Source: JBPCMN01 sp013695115
GTDB lineage: Bacteria > Actinomycetota > Acidimicrobiia > IMCC26256 > JACDBD01
Assembly (NCBI GenBank): GCA_051002235.1
Contig: JBPCMN010000009.1
Coordinates: 1 to 64,000 of the forward strand
Direction: 5' to 3'
DNA length: 64,000 nt
Shown: piece by piece, positions 33,019 to 41,724 of the stretch
Layout: every line of letters begins with the position of its first letter
Position numbering within the stretch: the stretch's first letter is position 1
The notes under the pieces: generated by a model
Databases searched by the model: none
What the model was told of the DNA's origin: nothing
The model's input: the letters and a program-made list of their open reading frames with translations, nothing else
Position numbers and translations under genes: made by a program

Positions 33019-33099
33019 GCGGGAGCGGCGAGCGTCCCGAAGGGCGGCGGCAGGTACCCTGCCGCCGAGCGAGCGCAACCAGGAAGGGAGGTCGGCCGC
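33019..33099 (+). repeat. Leader-element copy upstream of the PEP-swivel gene
   Basis: The hairpin is perfect: 33045-33054 (CGGCGGCAGG) with 33058-33067 around TAC, preceded by GGAGCGGCGAGCG and followed by AGCGAGCG. There is no TAG before the next gene. Instead the frame from GTG 33010, which overlaps the previous TGA, runs uninterrupted into the swivel gene at 33100. Here the element may be read as a 30-residue N-terminal extension. Confidence 0.55.
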
Positions 33100-33447
33100 G
33101 TGAGCGTCGTGGGCTGCGGCACGAAGGTGTTCGACGCCGCGCCCGTGCGGGGCACCTGGCGCCGCCTCGACACGCCCGACGACGTGCTCGCGCTCATGGA
33201 CACGACCGCCGAGGGTGTCGTCGCCTGCGTGGCCGACGCCGGTGCCACGTTCCTGGCCCCGATCTTCGACGAGCTCACCGCGGTCGTCTGCCTCTCGGGC
33301 ACGCCCCTGAGCCACATCGGCATCGTGAGCCGGGAGTACCAGGTGCCCTGTCTGATGGCGGCCGAGCTCGACGGCACGAGCCCGGCCGACGGCGACGAGG
33401 TCGAGGTCGACTGCAGCGGGACTGACGGGATCGTGCGGCGCGTATGA
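33100..33447 (+). CDS. Stand-alone PEP-utilising enzyme swivelling domain
   Basis: A 115-residue protein equal to the phosphohistidine (swivelling) domain of PEP synthase, pyruvate phosphate dikinase and rifampin phosphotransferase. The phosphate-accepting histidine is in VCLSGTPLSHIGIVSREYQVPCL (LSHIGIVSRE, about residue 75). In those enzymes the histidine carries phosphate from an ATP-grasp domain to the substrate domain; here both other domains are missing. The GTG at 33100 follows GGGAGG; an in-frame GTG at 33010 would add 30 residues. The stop overlaps the next ATG. Confidence 0.82.
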   Translation: MSVVGCGTKVFDAAPVRGTWRRLDTPDDVLALMDTTAEGVVACVADAGATFLAPIFDELTAVVCLSGTPLSHIGIVSREYQVPCLMAAELDGTSPADGDEVEVDCSGTDGIVRRV

Positions 33448-34607
33448 CCGGGTTGGGGGGCTGGGACCGCGACGAGACGAACCGCTGGATCCTCTACCAC
33501 GGCAAGATCGCCCGGGCGATGACCGCCACTCGCACCGCGCTGGAGTCGGCCCTGATCCCGGTGACCGCCTACATCCTCGTGGCCGGAGTGGAGTGCTACC
33601 GGCGCCACCCCGACATGATGCGGGAGATCGCCGCCGCCCTGCCCCCCGAGGAGATCGGCGCCGCCGGCCGTCGCCCCGGCAACCAGGTCGACTCGGTGCA
33701 CCACTGGTCGATCGCCAACATCTACCTCGTCGGTCGACAGGTGCTGGCCCCGTTCGGGATGGTCACGCCCGAGACCGACCTCGCCGGCACTGCCACCGTC
33801 CTCGACTTCTGGAAGCGCGCCGCCGCCCCCTGGCGCGCCGACGGCCATCTCCAGGCCTGGGACGCCGGCGGCGTGGTGCAGCCCTACGACGACGCCGTCG
33901 TCGAGGAGCTGGTGGCGGGCGCCGCGCCCGTGACCGATGACGCCACCCGGGCCCGCATCCGCAAGCTCAACGCCGCGCTGACCTCCTACCTGTTCCTCCT
34001 CTACTTCGACACCCGCGCCGGCTACCAGGACACCGGCCCCTACGAGCTCGGCGACGGTCGGGTGCTGCTCGTCCGCGACTTCTCCGAGTTCGGGGTCGGC
34101 CACTTCCCGTGGAGCGCCGCCGTCGCCGCCGACCTCCCGTACTCCAACCTGACGGCGGCGCTCGTGCTCGACGGCGTGAAGCTGCACGTGACCGACTGGG
34201 GGACCTCGACCGCCGAGCCCGACGACTACCTCTCCCGCCTCGAGGCGTTCGGACTCTTCACCCCGCACCCCGACGGCAAGCTCGAGCGCGTCTCACTCGA
34301 TGCCCTCGATGAGCTCGCCGCCGCGGTGAAGGTGGCGCAGCGGCGGTGCTACCGGCTGATCGCGGGCATGGACCGCAACGAGCGCATCGACGCCGGCGCG
34401 TACGTCTACTTCACGTTCCTGCGGCCGTTTGCCGAAGCCGCCGGCATCGCCGACCGCCTCGACTGGACGGTGCCCCGCGACAGCCTCGACCTCTACGACG
34501 GCATTGCCACCCTCGACAAGATGCCCGACGTCGAGGCCGACGACAGCATCCCGTACTACACGCCCATACCGGAGCCGCCAATCCTCGAGACGAAGGCGTC
34601 GCGGTGA
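33444..34607 (+). CDS. Unrecognised 387-residue protein in PEP-swivel operon
   Basis: A soluble, mostly helical protein beginning WDRDETNRWILYHGKIARAM. Other landmarks are VAGVECYRRHPDMMREIAAAL, VDSVHHWSIANIYLVGRQVL, YFDTRAGYQDTGPYELGDG, DFSEFGVGHFPWS and AQRRCYRLIAGMDRNERIDAGA. I do not recognise the family, and no ATP-grasp or kinase motif is seen. ATGA overlaps couple it to the swivel domain before it and to the gene after it, so the three products probably act together, possibly as a split phosphotransferase. That is inference. Confidence 0.7.
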   Translation: MTGLGGWDRDETNRWILYHGKIARAMTATRTALESALIPVTAYILVAGVECYRRHPDMMREIAAALPPEEIGAAGRRPGNQVDSVHHWSIANIYLVGRQVLAPFGMVTPETDLAGTATVLDFWKRAAAPWRADGHLQAWDAGGVVQPYDDAVVEELVAGAAPVTDDATRARIRKLNAALTSYLFLLYFDTRAGYQDTGPYELGDGRVLLVRDFSEFGVGHFPWSAAVAADLPYSNLTAALVLDGVKLHVTDWGTSTAEPDDYLSRLEAFGLFTPHPDGKLERVSLDALDELAAAVKVAQRRCYRLIAGMDRNERIDAGAYVYFTFLRPFAEAAGIADRLDWTVPRDSLDLYDGIATLDKMPDVEADDSIPYYTPIPEPPILETKASR

Positions 34608-35530
34608 TCGTGAGCACGCCCGCCGACGAGGGTCGTCACCAGCCCGACGACGGCCTCTACTTCAACGAGTCGTGGTACTTCGACTTCTCCCGCGACGACG
34701 GAACCGGCGGGTACGTGCGGCTCGGGCTGTACCCGAACCAGCAGCTGGCCTGGTACTGGGCGTACCTGGTGACACCCGAGCACGGCCTCGTCGTCGTGCG
34801 CGACCACGAAGTCCCGCTGCCCCGCGGCGACGCGCTCGAGATCCGGGCCGACAGCCTCTGGGGCGAGTGCGTGTGCGAGACGCCGATGGAGCACTGGGGC
34901 CTCGGCCTCGAGGCCTTCGGCGTCCGCCTCGACTCGCCCGGAGACGCCTACCGGGGCGAGATCGGCGAGCGGCTCCCCGTCGGACTCGACCTCGAGTGGG
35001 AGTCGTACACGCCGGTGTACGACTACCCGTACCCGGACGACCATCCCGGCGCGCACTACGAGCACGCCGGCGTCGTGCACGGCGAGCTGCTCATCGGACG
35101 CGACCGCATCCCGTTCGAGGGGCGCGGGGAGCGTGACCACTCGTGGGGCGAGCGGGACTGGTGGCAGTGGGGATGGCACTGGACGTCTTTCCAGATCGGC
35201 GACACATTCGCGGCCAACGTGGTGAAGGCCGACGAACTGGACGTCGCCACTGGGTACGTTTGGCGGCTGGGCGAGGAGTTGCAACCAGTGACCCAGATGC
35301 TGCTCGAGACGCACCACGGTGACGACGACCTCCCCACCGCGGCGCGCTACGTGATCAACCACGACCTCGAGGTCGACGTCGAGGTCGTGGCGGCCGCGCC
35401 CGTCCCGCTGCTCGCGCCCGACGGCCGCACGTCCCGCTTCCCCCGCGCCCTGTGCCGTTACACGACATCCGAGGGGACCGGCACCGGCTGGTGCGAGTGG
35501 AACCAGGTCGGTCGGCCCGTCAAGACCTGA
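34604..35530 (+). CDS. Beta-rich protein with GERDHSWGERDW motif
   Basis: A 308-residue acidic, Trp/Tyr-rich protein with no signal peptide. The opening DDGLYFNESWYFDFSRDDG and the central GRGERDHSWGERDWWQWGWHW motif are typical of AttH/carotenoid-hydratase-like beta-barrel proteins and of DUF7064-type proteins found near lipid-metabolism genes. These bind hydrophobic ligands. The GTG start overlaps the upstream stop. It is the third gene of the swivel-domain operon. The ligand and reaction are unknown. Confidence 0.65.
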   Translation: MIVSTPADEGRHQPDDGLYFNESWYFDFSRDDGTGGYVRLGLYPNQQLAWYWAYLVTPEHGLVVVRDHEVPLPRGDALEIRADSLWGECVCETPMEHWGLGLEAFGVRLDSPGDAYRGEIGERLPVGLDLEWESYTPVYDYPYPDDHPGAHYEHAGVVHGELLIGRDRIPFEGRGERDHSWGERDWWQWGWHWTSFQIGDTFAANVVKADELDVATGYVWRLGEELQPVTQMLLETHHGDDDLPTAARYVINHDLEVDVEVVAAAPVPLLAPDGRTSRFPRALCRYTTSEGTGTGWCEWNQVGRPVKT

Positions 35531-35599
35531 ACGAACCGACCGACAAGGTCGCGCGGAAAGCTGAGGCACGGCCCACCGCACGCGCGGCATGATGCGAGC

Positions 35600-36064
35600 G
35601 TGTCCGAGGGGCGACTCGTGGCGATCTACACCACGTCCGAAGCGGGCGCGGCCATGGAGGCGCGCGACGAGGCGCGGGCGGTCGCGGGCGTCGGGCTCGA
35701 CGGCGACCGGTACGCCGAGAAGAACGGGAAGCACTCGCAGACTCCGGGAACGGGTCGGGAGATCACCTTGGTGGAGCGGGAGGCGATCGCGGCGGTGCGC
35801 GCCGATGGCGTCGAGCTCGCCGACGACGAGACCCGCCGCAACCTGCTCACCGAGGGCGTCCCGCTCAACCATCTCGTCGGCCGGACGTTCCGGGTGGGTG
35901 AGGTGGTCCTGCGCGGCGTCCGCCTCGCCGACCCTTGCTCATACCTGGCGGGGCTGACGCGACCGGGTGTGTCCCGGGCCCTCGTCGACCGGGGCGGCCT
36001 CCGGGCCGACATCGTCGAGGGCGGGACGCTCCGCCCCGGCGACGCCATCACGCCGATTCCCTAG
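35600..36064 (+). CDS. MOSC domain protein
   Basis: A 154-residue MOSC (molybdenum cofactor sulfurase C-terminal) protein. It has GLDGDRYAEKNGKHS, REITLVEREAI, TRRNLLTEGVPLNHLVGRTFRVGEVVLRG and the conserved cysteine near the end in LADPCSYLAGL (about 113), the residue expected to carry sulfur or bind molybdenum cofactor. The N-terminal oxidoreductase beta-barrel of larger family members is missing. CATGAT six bases before the GTG suggests a leaderless mRNA. A GC-rich hairpin follows the stop at about 36083. Confidence 0.88.
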   Translation: MSEGRLVAIYTTSEAGAAMEARDEARAVAGVGLDGDRYAEKNGKHSQTPGTGREITLVEREAIAAVRADGVELADDETRRNLLTEGVPLNHLVGRTFRVGEVVLRGVRLADPCSYLAGLTRPGVSRALVDRGGLRADIVEGGTLRPGDAITPIP

Positions 36065-36128
36065 GCCTGGCAACGACTCTCCGCCCCTGCGCGGGGGCTG
36101 ACGGGACAGATGGGGGAGAATGGGTGAA

Positions 36129-36239
36129 ATGAGAGCGGCACAGCCAATGCGTGGTGCAGGAACTTGGCGTCCCAGCGAGCGCCCCCGGGCCGGCCAATCC
36201 CTTTCTGGATGGCCCGGCCCGCAGCGAGCGAGGCAATAG
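36129..36239 (+). CDS. Putative leader peptide upstream of secreted hydrolase
   Basis: A 36-residue intact copy: MRAAQPMRGAG, then TWRPSERPRAGQSLSGWPG, then PQRARQ and TAG. TAG is two bases from the next ATG (TAGAGATG). GAGAAT (36116-36121), seven bases before the ATG, is a plausible -10, so this copy may carry its own leaderless promoter. The hairpin pairs 36187-36193 with 36214-36220 and continues CCAATCC/GGATGG with small bulges around CTTTCT. Confidence 0.62.
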   Translation: MRAAQPMRGAGTWRPSERPRAGQSLSGWPGPQRARQ

Positions 36240-36241
36240 AG

Positions 36242-37459
36242 ATGAACCTCGATTGGCGGAAGCTCGCCCCCGGTTTGATCGTGATCGTGCTCGCGCTCGG
36301 GATCCTCGGGCTCGCGCTCACGCTGCGCGACGGCGGGGGCGACGGCGACGGGAAGGAGAAGGCGTCGGCGACGTCCACCACGTCGACCACCACCACGACG
36401 CCGACGACGACGCGGGCCACGACCACGACGGCCCCGCCTGCTACCGCCGCCACGACCCCCACCGTCACTCCCGGCACCGTGGTCGTCCTCCCGACGCTCG
36501 TCCCCCCGACCACGGCACCGCCGCCCGTGACCGCCGCTTCCCCCGACAGCACCCCGACCACGACAGCCTCCTCGACCACGACAGCCTCCTCGACCACGAC
36601 CACCGAGCCCGACGAGCCGATCGAGGACACGCGCGAGACCGTCGTGTACTCGCCCGAGGGCGCGCCGGCGCGCAAGGCCGACCTGTCCGTGCCGGGCATC
36701 CACCGCACCACCGCGATCGTGCTCGTGCACGGCGGTGACGGCACCCGCGGCAGCCGCCGCCAGATGCGGGCGTGGGCCACGGCCTACGCCGAGGAGGGGT
36801 ACGTCACCCTCTCGATCGACCACTTCCTGTTCAAGCCGACCACGTCCCCGCCGGTGTTCCCCGTTCCCGAGCGCGACGTCAAGGCCGCGGTGCAATACAT
36901 GCGGCTACACGCGACCGAGCTCGGGATCAACCCCGACCGCATCGTCGTGCAGGGCTTCGGTGCGGGCGCGTCGCTCGGCGGCGTGGCGTATGCCGCCGGC
37001 GACGAAGCGTCGTTCGCGGGCGAAGGCCTGTACGACGACGGGACGAGCGACATCGTCAACGCGTTCATCGGCTTCTACGGGATGTACGACGGTACGCACG
37101 CCGACCCCGAGCAGTACTGCGGCGGGCCCGACGGCAGCGGCGATCGCGCGATTCAGGCCTGCTACGACCTCAGCGATTCCGTGTCACTCGCGGCCGCCGC
37201 CGGCGGACCGGCATTGCTGTTCCACGGCGACGCCGACAGCACCGTCGCGCCTGAGCAAACCACCACCTTCGGTGCCGCGCTCGCCGCCGCCGGTGTCGAC
37301 GCGACGGTCGCGATCGTGCCCGGCGCCGACCACAACTTCGACCGCACTCGCGGCGCGCTCACACCCGAAGGTGAAGCCGCGCTGGCCGAGCTCCTGACTT
37401 GGCTCGACGCTCGCTTCCCCGAACCGCCGACGCTGACGGTCGAGGCCGACGCCAGGTAG
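36242..37459 (+). CDS. Secreted or anchored alpha/beta-hydrolase-like protein lacking the usual nucleophile
   Basis: A 405-residue protein with an N-terminal membrane segment (GLIVIVLALGILGLALTL), a Thr/Pro-rich linker (about 35-120, with an 18-bp direct repeat encoding SSTTTA-type units), and a hydrolase domain. The fold is clear: VLVHGGDGTRGSRRQ, LSIDHFLF, ERDVKAAVQYM, the acid HGDADSTVAPEQ and the histidine in PGADHNFDRTRG. The nucleophile elbow, however, reads VVQGFGAGASLGG: a glycine sits where serine or cysteine is expected. It may be non-catalytic, or the serine three residues on may act. It ends directly against the cfa gene, which is convergent. Confidence 0.75.
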   Translation: MNLDWRKLAPGLIVIVLALGILGLALTLRDGGGDGDGKEKASATSTTSTTTTTPTTTRATTTTAPPATAATTPTVTPGTVVVLPTLVPPTTAPPPVTAASPDSTPTTTASSTTTASSTTTTEPDEPIEDTRETVVYSPEGAPARKADLSVPGIHRTTAIVLVHGGDGTRGSRRQMRAWATAYAEEGYVTLSIDHFLFKPTTSPPVFPVPERDVKAAVQYMRLHATELGINPDRIVVQGFGAGASLGGVAYAAGDEASFAGEGLYDDGTSDIVNAFIGFYGMYDGTHADPEQYCGGPDGSGDRAIQACYDLSDSVSLAAAAGGPALLFHGDADSTVAPEQTTTFGAALAAAGVDATVAIVPGADHNFDRTRGALTPEGEAALAELLTWLDARFPEPPTLTVEADAR

Positions 37460-38713
37460 CTATTCGAACCGGGGCCGAAGCGGAAGCGCTGACCGTCCGT
37501 CGGCGGGCTTCACCGCCAGCACGTGGTGGACCTGGGTGCGGTTGGCCTCGAAGTTGACCGCCGACGCCGCCATGTAGAGGCGCCAGATGCGAGCGCGGGC
37601 GACGCCCGCCTCGGCCACGCACGCGTCCCAGTTCTCCTCGAGGTTGGCGACCCACCGGCGCAGCGTGAGCGCGTAGTGCTCGCGCAGGCTCTCCATGTGG
37701 CGCGCCTCGAACCCCTCCTGCTGGATGGCGGAGACGACCGTGCCCATCTCGTGCAGCTCGCCGTCGGGGAACACGTAGCGGTTGATGAAGCCCCGCTTGT
37801 CGAACCGCGACTGGCGGTCGTCGGTCGAGCCCTTCATGTGCGCGGGCCGGCCGATGGTGTGGTTCAGGAGCCGCCCGCCCGGCGGCAGCAGCTCGAAGCA
37901 GCGCTCGAAGTACACCTGGAGCTGTGACAGGCCCACGTGCTCGAACATGCCGATCGAGCTGATGGCATCGTAGGGACCGTCGTCGACGTCGCGGTAGTCC
38001 TGGTACCGAACTTCGATCTTGTCGCCGAGCCCGGCGTCGGCGGCCCGCTTCTCGGCCAGCTCGGCCTGTCGCTGCGACAGCGTGACCCCGACGGCCTGGA
38101 CGCCGTGGTGCTCGGCCGCGTGCAGCAGCATTCCGCCCCATCCGCACCCGATGTCGAGGAGTCGCATCCCCGGCTCGAGCGCGAGCTTGCGGCAGATCAG
38201 CTCGTGCTTGTTGGCCTGCGCCTCCTCGAGCGAGTGGGCGGGGTCGGTCCAGACCGCGCACGAGTACGTCAGCGACGGGCCGAGGACCATGCGGTAGAAG
38301 TCGTTGGCGGCGTCGTAGTGGTGTGCGACCGCGGCGGCGTCGCGCGCCTTCGAGTGGCGCCGACCGCGCAGGCGCGCCTCCTCCTTCGGCGGCGGGAGCG
38401 GCTTCAACCCACCCGCGCCCGCGAGCCGGAGCGCGGCGACGTACTGCCGGGGCCGGAGCTTGACCTCGGGCAGCTGGTCGCGCAGCCTGAGGGCGGCGTA
38501 GATGTCACCCTCGACGTCGAGGTCGCCGGCGACGTACGCGCGACCGAAGCCGAGCTCACCGGGCGCCGTGATGATGCGGCGTAGGGCGTTGGGGGAGTTG
38601 ACCACGATGGTGGCCGGCGCGGGATCGGGGCCGACACGACTGCCGTCGTACAGCGAGAACGCGACCGGCAGGTCGGTTCCGAGGAGGTCCTGGACAAGGT
38701 CCGCGAGTGCCAT
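37460..38713 (-). CDS. cfa: Cyclopropane-fatty-acyl-phospholipid synthase family protein
   Basis: A 417-residue SAM-dependent methyltransferase acting on unsaturated acyl chains of membrane lipids. The N-terminal lipid-binding part precedes HHYDAANDFYRMVLGPSLTYSCAVW, the SAM motif LLDIGCGWGGMLLHAA (about 181), GVTLSQRQAEL, the bicarbonate-site region SSIGMFEHVG and the C-terminal FEANRTQVHHVL. It could make cyclopropane or methyl-branched chains. It is the last gene of the glpD-agpS-glpK-cfa run, 25 bp after glpK. Confidence 0.92.
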   Translation of the reverse strand: MALADLVQDLLGTDLPVAFSLYDGSRVGPDPAPATIVVNSPNALRRIITAPGELGFGRAYVAGDLDVEGDIYAALRLRDQLPEVKLRPRQYVAALRLAGAGGLKPLPPPKEEARLRGRRHSKARDAAAVAHHYDAANDFYRMVLGPSLTYSCAVWTDPAHSLEEAQANKHELICRKLALEPGMRLLDIGCGWGGMLLHAAEHHGVQAVGVTLSQRQAELAEKRAADAGLGDKIEVRYQDYRDVDDGPYDAISSIGMFEHVGLSQLQVYFERCFELLPPGGRLLNHTIGRPAHMKGSTDDRQSRFDKRGFINRYVFPDGELHEMGTVVSAIQQEGFEARHMESLREHYALTLRRWVANLEENWDACVAEAGVARARIWRLYMAASAVNFEANRTQVHHVLAVKPADGRSALPLRPRFE

Positions 38714-38738
38714 GGCGCGAGTCTTGCCGCTGGGTGGG

Positions 38739-40187
38739 TCAGAAGTCGACGGCCGAGAGCTCGGGAATCCAGCGCTCGGCCCGCCGGCAGGCGTCACGCC
38801 AGCGGTCACGGTCGAGCTCGTGACCGGGCCGGGGTTCCACGCGCTGCCGGGGTGCCCAGGTGCCGGCGAGGTCGTCCTCGCTGTCCCAGGCACCGGTGGC
38901 GAGGCCGGCGAGGAACGCGGCGCCGAGGGCGGTGGCCTCGCGCACCGGCGAGACCTCGACGGTGCGCCGGCTCGCGTCCGCGAGCAGCTGCACGAACGTG
39001 GGGTTGTCGGTCATGCCACCGTCGGCCCGGAGGTGGGGCACGGCGATGCCGGAGTCGGCCTCGGCCGCCTCGACCAGGTCGACGGCGCGGTGGGCGACGC
39101 CCTCGAGCACGGCCCGGACGAGTTCGGATCGGCCGGTGCCGCGGGTCAGTCCGAGGACGGTGCCGCGGGCGCCGAAGTCCCACGCGGGCGTGCCCAGTCC
39201 GAGCAGGGCGGGCACGTACCAAACGTCGCCGGTGCTCTCGCAGCCGGCGGCGACGTCGTGCGACTCGGCCGCAGTCGTGATGACCCCGAGGTCGTCGCGT
39301 AGCCACTCGACGTTGGTGCCCGCCGACAGCATCACCGCCTCCACGCCCCAGGTGTCGGTGCCGCCGACGCGCCGGCAGACGATCGGGAACGTGCCCGCCG
39401 GTCCCTGCATCTCGAACTCGGGACGGGCGTCGAGCACGAGGTCGAGCATGCCACCGGTGCCGAAGGTGATTTTGGCGTCACCGGTGTGCACGCAGCCCTG
39501 GCCGAGCAGCGACGCCTGCTGATCGCCGGCGATGCCCGCGATCGGGGGCGCGCCCGGGAGCGCCGACGCGTCTCCGACGATGCCACTGGAATCGACGACC
39601 TTCGGCAGCAGGCGGGGCGGAACCCGCAGGATCTCGAGCGCGGTGTCCGACCACTCGTGGGCGTCCGGATCGAGCATCCCGGTAATGAGGGCGTTGGTGG
39701 CGTCGGTGACGTGGACCGCGCCCTGGGTCAGCGTCCACGCCACCCAGCTGTCGACCGTGCCGAAGCACAGGTCGCGCCCGCGGTCGGGGTCGGCGATGTC
39801 GAGGAGGTGCTCCAGCTTGGTGGCCGAGTAGTTGGGCCCGGTGCGGAGGCCCGCGGACTTCAGCTCCAGGCAGCGCCCGACCGTGCGCAGGTCCTGCCAG
39901 CCGATCCCCGGTCCGACCGGCTCGCCGGTCGCACGATCCCAGACCACGGTGGAGCCGCGCTGGTTGGCGATCCCGACCGCGTCCACATCCTCGGTGCCGG
40001 TGGCTGCGAGAGCGGCACCGGCCAGCTCGAGCACGGTTGCGGCCATCGCGGTGGCGTCGAACTCGACCAGTCCCGGCGCCGGCGACGCCGGCAGCAGCGG
40101 CCGCCGCTCCTCGTGGGCGACGGTGGCATCGTCGCGCACGAGCGCGGCCCGCACCGACGACGTCCCCACGTCGACGACGAGGATCAT
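38739..40187 (-). CDS. glpK: FGGY carbohydrate kinase, glycerol kinase-like
   Basis: A 482-residue FGGY kinase. DVGTSSVRAALV opens the first ATPase domain; substrate-site residues lie in GIANQRGSTVVWDRATGEPVGPGIGWQD and SATKLEHLL. GIAGDQQASLLGQG, a loop close to the GlpK family, and GTGGMLDLVL complete the ATP site. Glycerol is the likely substrate given glpD and agpS in the same run, giving glycerol 3-phosphate; other polyols are possible. The start codon lies in a three-copy octamer repeat. Confidence 0.85.
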   Translation of the reverse strand: MILVVDVGTSSVRAALVRDDATVAHEERRPLLPASPAPGLVEFDATAMAATVLELAGAALAATGTEDVDAVGIANQRGSTVVWDRATGEPVGPGIGWQDLRTVGRCLELKSAGLRTGPNYSATKLEHLLDIADPDRGRDLCFGTVDSWVAWTLTQGAVHVTDATNALITGMLDPDAHEWSDTALEILRVPPRLLPKVVDSSGIVGDASALPGAPPIAGIAGDQQASLLGQGCVHTGDAKITFGTGGMLDLVLDARPEFEMQGPAGTFPIVCRRVGGTDTWGVEAVMLSAGTNVEWLRDDLGVITTAAESHDVAAGCESTGDVWYVPALLGLGTPAWDFGARGTVLGLTRGTGRSELVRAVLEGVAHRAVDLVEAAEADSGIAVPHLRADGGMTDNPTFVQLLADASRRTVEVSPVREATALGAAFLAGLATGAWDSEDDLAGTWAPRQRVEPRPGHELDRDRWRDACRRAERWIPELSAVDF

Positions 40188-40208
40188 TCGGTCATTCGGT
40201 CATTCGGT
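40185..40208 (-). repeat. Octamer tandem repeat over the glpK start
   Basis: Three perfect copies of CATTCGGT (40185-40192, 40193-40200, 40201-40208) followed by a partial one. On the minus strand each copy contains ATG, but the 8-bp unit puts each in a different frame; only the one at 40187 opens glpK. The repeat begins at the agpS stop codon. Confidence 0.8.
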
Positions 40209-41713
40209 CAGTCGGGCCAGGCGGGGTCGCCCCATTGGTCGGGGAGGCCGAGCTTGCCCGGGTTGAGGATGCCGTTGGGGTCGAGCGCGGCCTTCACCGC
40301 CGCGAGCACGTCGAACGCAGGACCGAGCGCGTCGCGCACGAACCGGGCCCGGTTGAGCCCGACGCCGTGATGGTGGCTCAACGCGCCGCCGCCCTCGAGC
40401 ACGGCGCGCGTCCCTGCGTCCCACGCCGCCCGGTAGTACGCCTCGCGCGCATCGGCCTCGGGCTTCCCCGCGAACGTGAAGTACAGGCAGGCGCCGTCGG
40501 AGTAGGAGTGGGAGAGGTGCGCCGATGCAACCATCGTGTGCTCGACCGCGCCGATGGCGGCCGTCGCCGCCTCGTAGATGCCGGGCAGCGCCGACCAGCG
40601 GGCGGCGATCTCCATCGTGTCGACGACGTAGCCCCGGCTGATCAACGCCTCGAGCGCGGAGACGTCGTTGCGATGCTCCATCCACCGCCCGACGAGTCCC
40701 ACGTCGAGCACCTCGGCCCCGGCGTCGACGCACTCCTCGGCCGCCACTCCCATCACCGGGTCGATCAGCTCCCGGTCGCCCTCGTCCAGCACCAGCAGGA
40801 GGTGGCGGTCGCCGGTCTGGTACGAGCGGTCGGCCTCGATCGCGTCGTAGAGCCGCAAGACCGCCGGAGTCGCGCCCCGGTGCAGCACCCGCCGGCAGGC
40901 GTCGAGGCCGTCGCCGAACGCGTCGAACCCGTACGCCGCCCGTCGCTCGACCGGCGGCGCCGGGTGGAGCCGCAGGCGGGCACCGGTGATGATCCCGAGC
41001 GTCCCCTCCGACCCGACGAAGAGCTGCGTGAGGTCGGGGCCCACCGCCGCCCGGGGCGCTCCGCCGGTGTGCACGACCGTGCCGTCCGCCAGCGCGACGT
41101 CGAGGCCGACCACCATGTCCTCGATCTTCCCGTACCGCGTCGACAGCTGGCCCGCGCTCCGGCAGGCCAGCCAGCCGCCAACGGTCGACAGGTCGATCGA
41201 CTGGGGCCAGTGGCCCACGGTGACGCCGTGCTCGGCTCGTAGCGTGTCCTCGAGCCAAGTGCCGAACGTCCCCGGCAGCACGTCGAGCACCATCGACTCG
41301 ACGTCGACGTCGACGATGCCGTCGAGCCCGCACAGGTCGAGGACGACCCCGCCGTGCAGCGGGACGCTCGCGCCGCACACCCCGCTGCGACCCGCCGCCG
41401 CCGTCACCGGTACGCGGGCGTCGTCGCAGATCCGCAGCACGGTCGCGACTTCCGCGGCCGAGGCAGGACGCGCCATTGCCGCGCCGAGCGACGCCACCTT
41501 GTCCTCGAGGGCCCAGATCATCGCCAGCGGCCACCAGTCCCGGCTCGCCTCGGCCAGCTCGCCCGCCTCGACCGTGACCGACGAGCACGCCTCCCGCAGC
41601 CGCGCCAATACCGCGTCGTCGACGTCGACCCGGGCCGCGCCCAACCGCGACGCGACCGTGTCGGCCGGACCGGAGAACGGGATCGGCGGGGTCGGCGCGC
41701 CGCTGGCGACCAC
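40208..41713 (-). CDS. agpS: FAD-linked oxidase, alkylglycerone-phosphate synthase-like
   Basis: A 501-residue VAO-family flavoprotein. The FAD domain has RPASAAEVATVLRICDD, AAGRSGVCGASVPLHGG, SIDLSTVGGWLACRSAGQLSTRYGKIED and FVGSEGTLGIITGARLRLHP. The C-terminal cap has HLSHSYSDGACLYFTFAG and ALSHHHGVGLNRARFV; the SHHHGVG motif is the mark of alkyl-DHAP synthase. That enzyme exchanges the acyl chain of acyl-DHAP for a fatty alcohol, forming the ether bond. GlpD in the same operon makes DHAP. The GTG start lies 11 bp after glpD. Confidence 0.82.
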   Translation of the reverse strand: MVASGAPTPPIPFSGPADTVASRLGAARVDVDDAVLARLREACSSVTVEAGELAEASRDWWPLAMIWALEDKVASLGAAMARPASAAEVATVLRICDDARVPVTAAAGRSGVCGASVPLHGGVVLDLCGLDGIVDVDVESMVLDVLPGTFGTWLEDTLRAEHGVTVGHWPQSIDLSTVGGWLACRSAGQLSTRYGKIEDMVVGLDVALADGTVVHTGGAPRAAVGPDLTQLFVGSEGTLGIITGARLRLHPAPPVERRAAYGFDAFGDGLDACRRVLHRGATPAVLRLYDAIEADRSYQTGDRHLLLVLDEGDRELIDPVMGVAAEECVDAGAEVLDVGLVGRWMEHRNDVSALEALISRGYVVDTMEIAARWSALPGIYEAATAAIGAVEHTMVASAHLSHSYSDGACLYFTFAGKPEADAREAYYRAAWDAGTRAVLEGGGALSHHHGVGLNRARFVRDALGPAFDVLAAVKAALDPNGILNPGKLGLPDQWGDPAWPD

Positions 41714-41724
41714 GGCAGTGCCGG

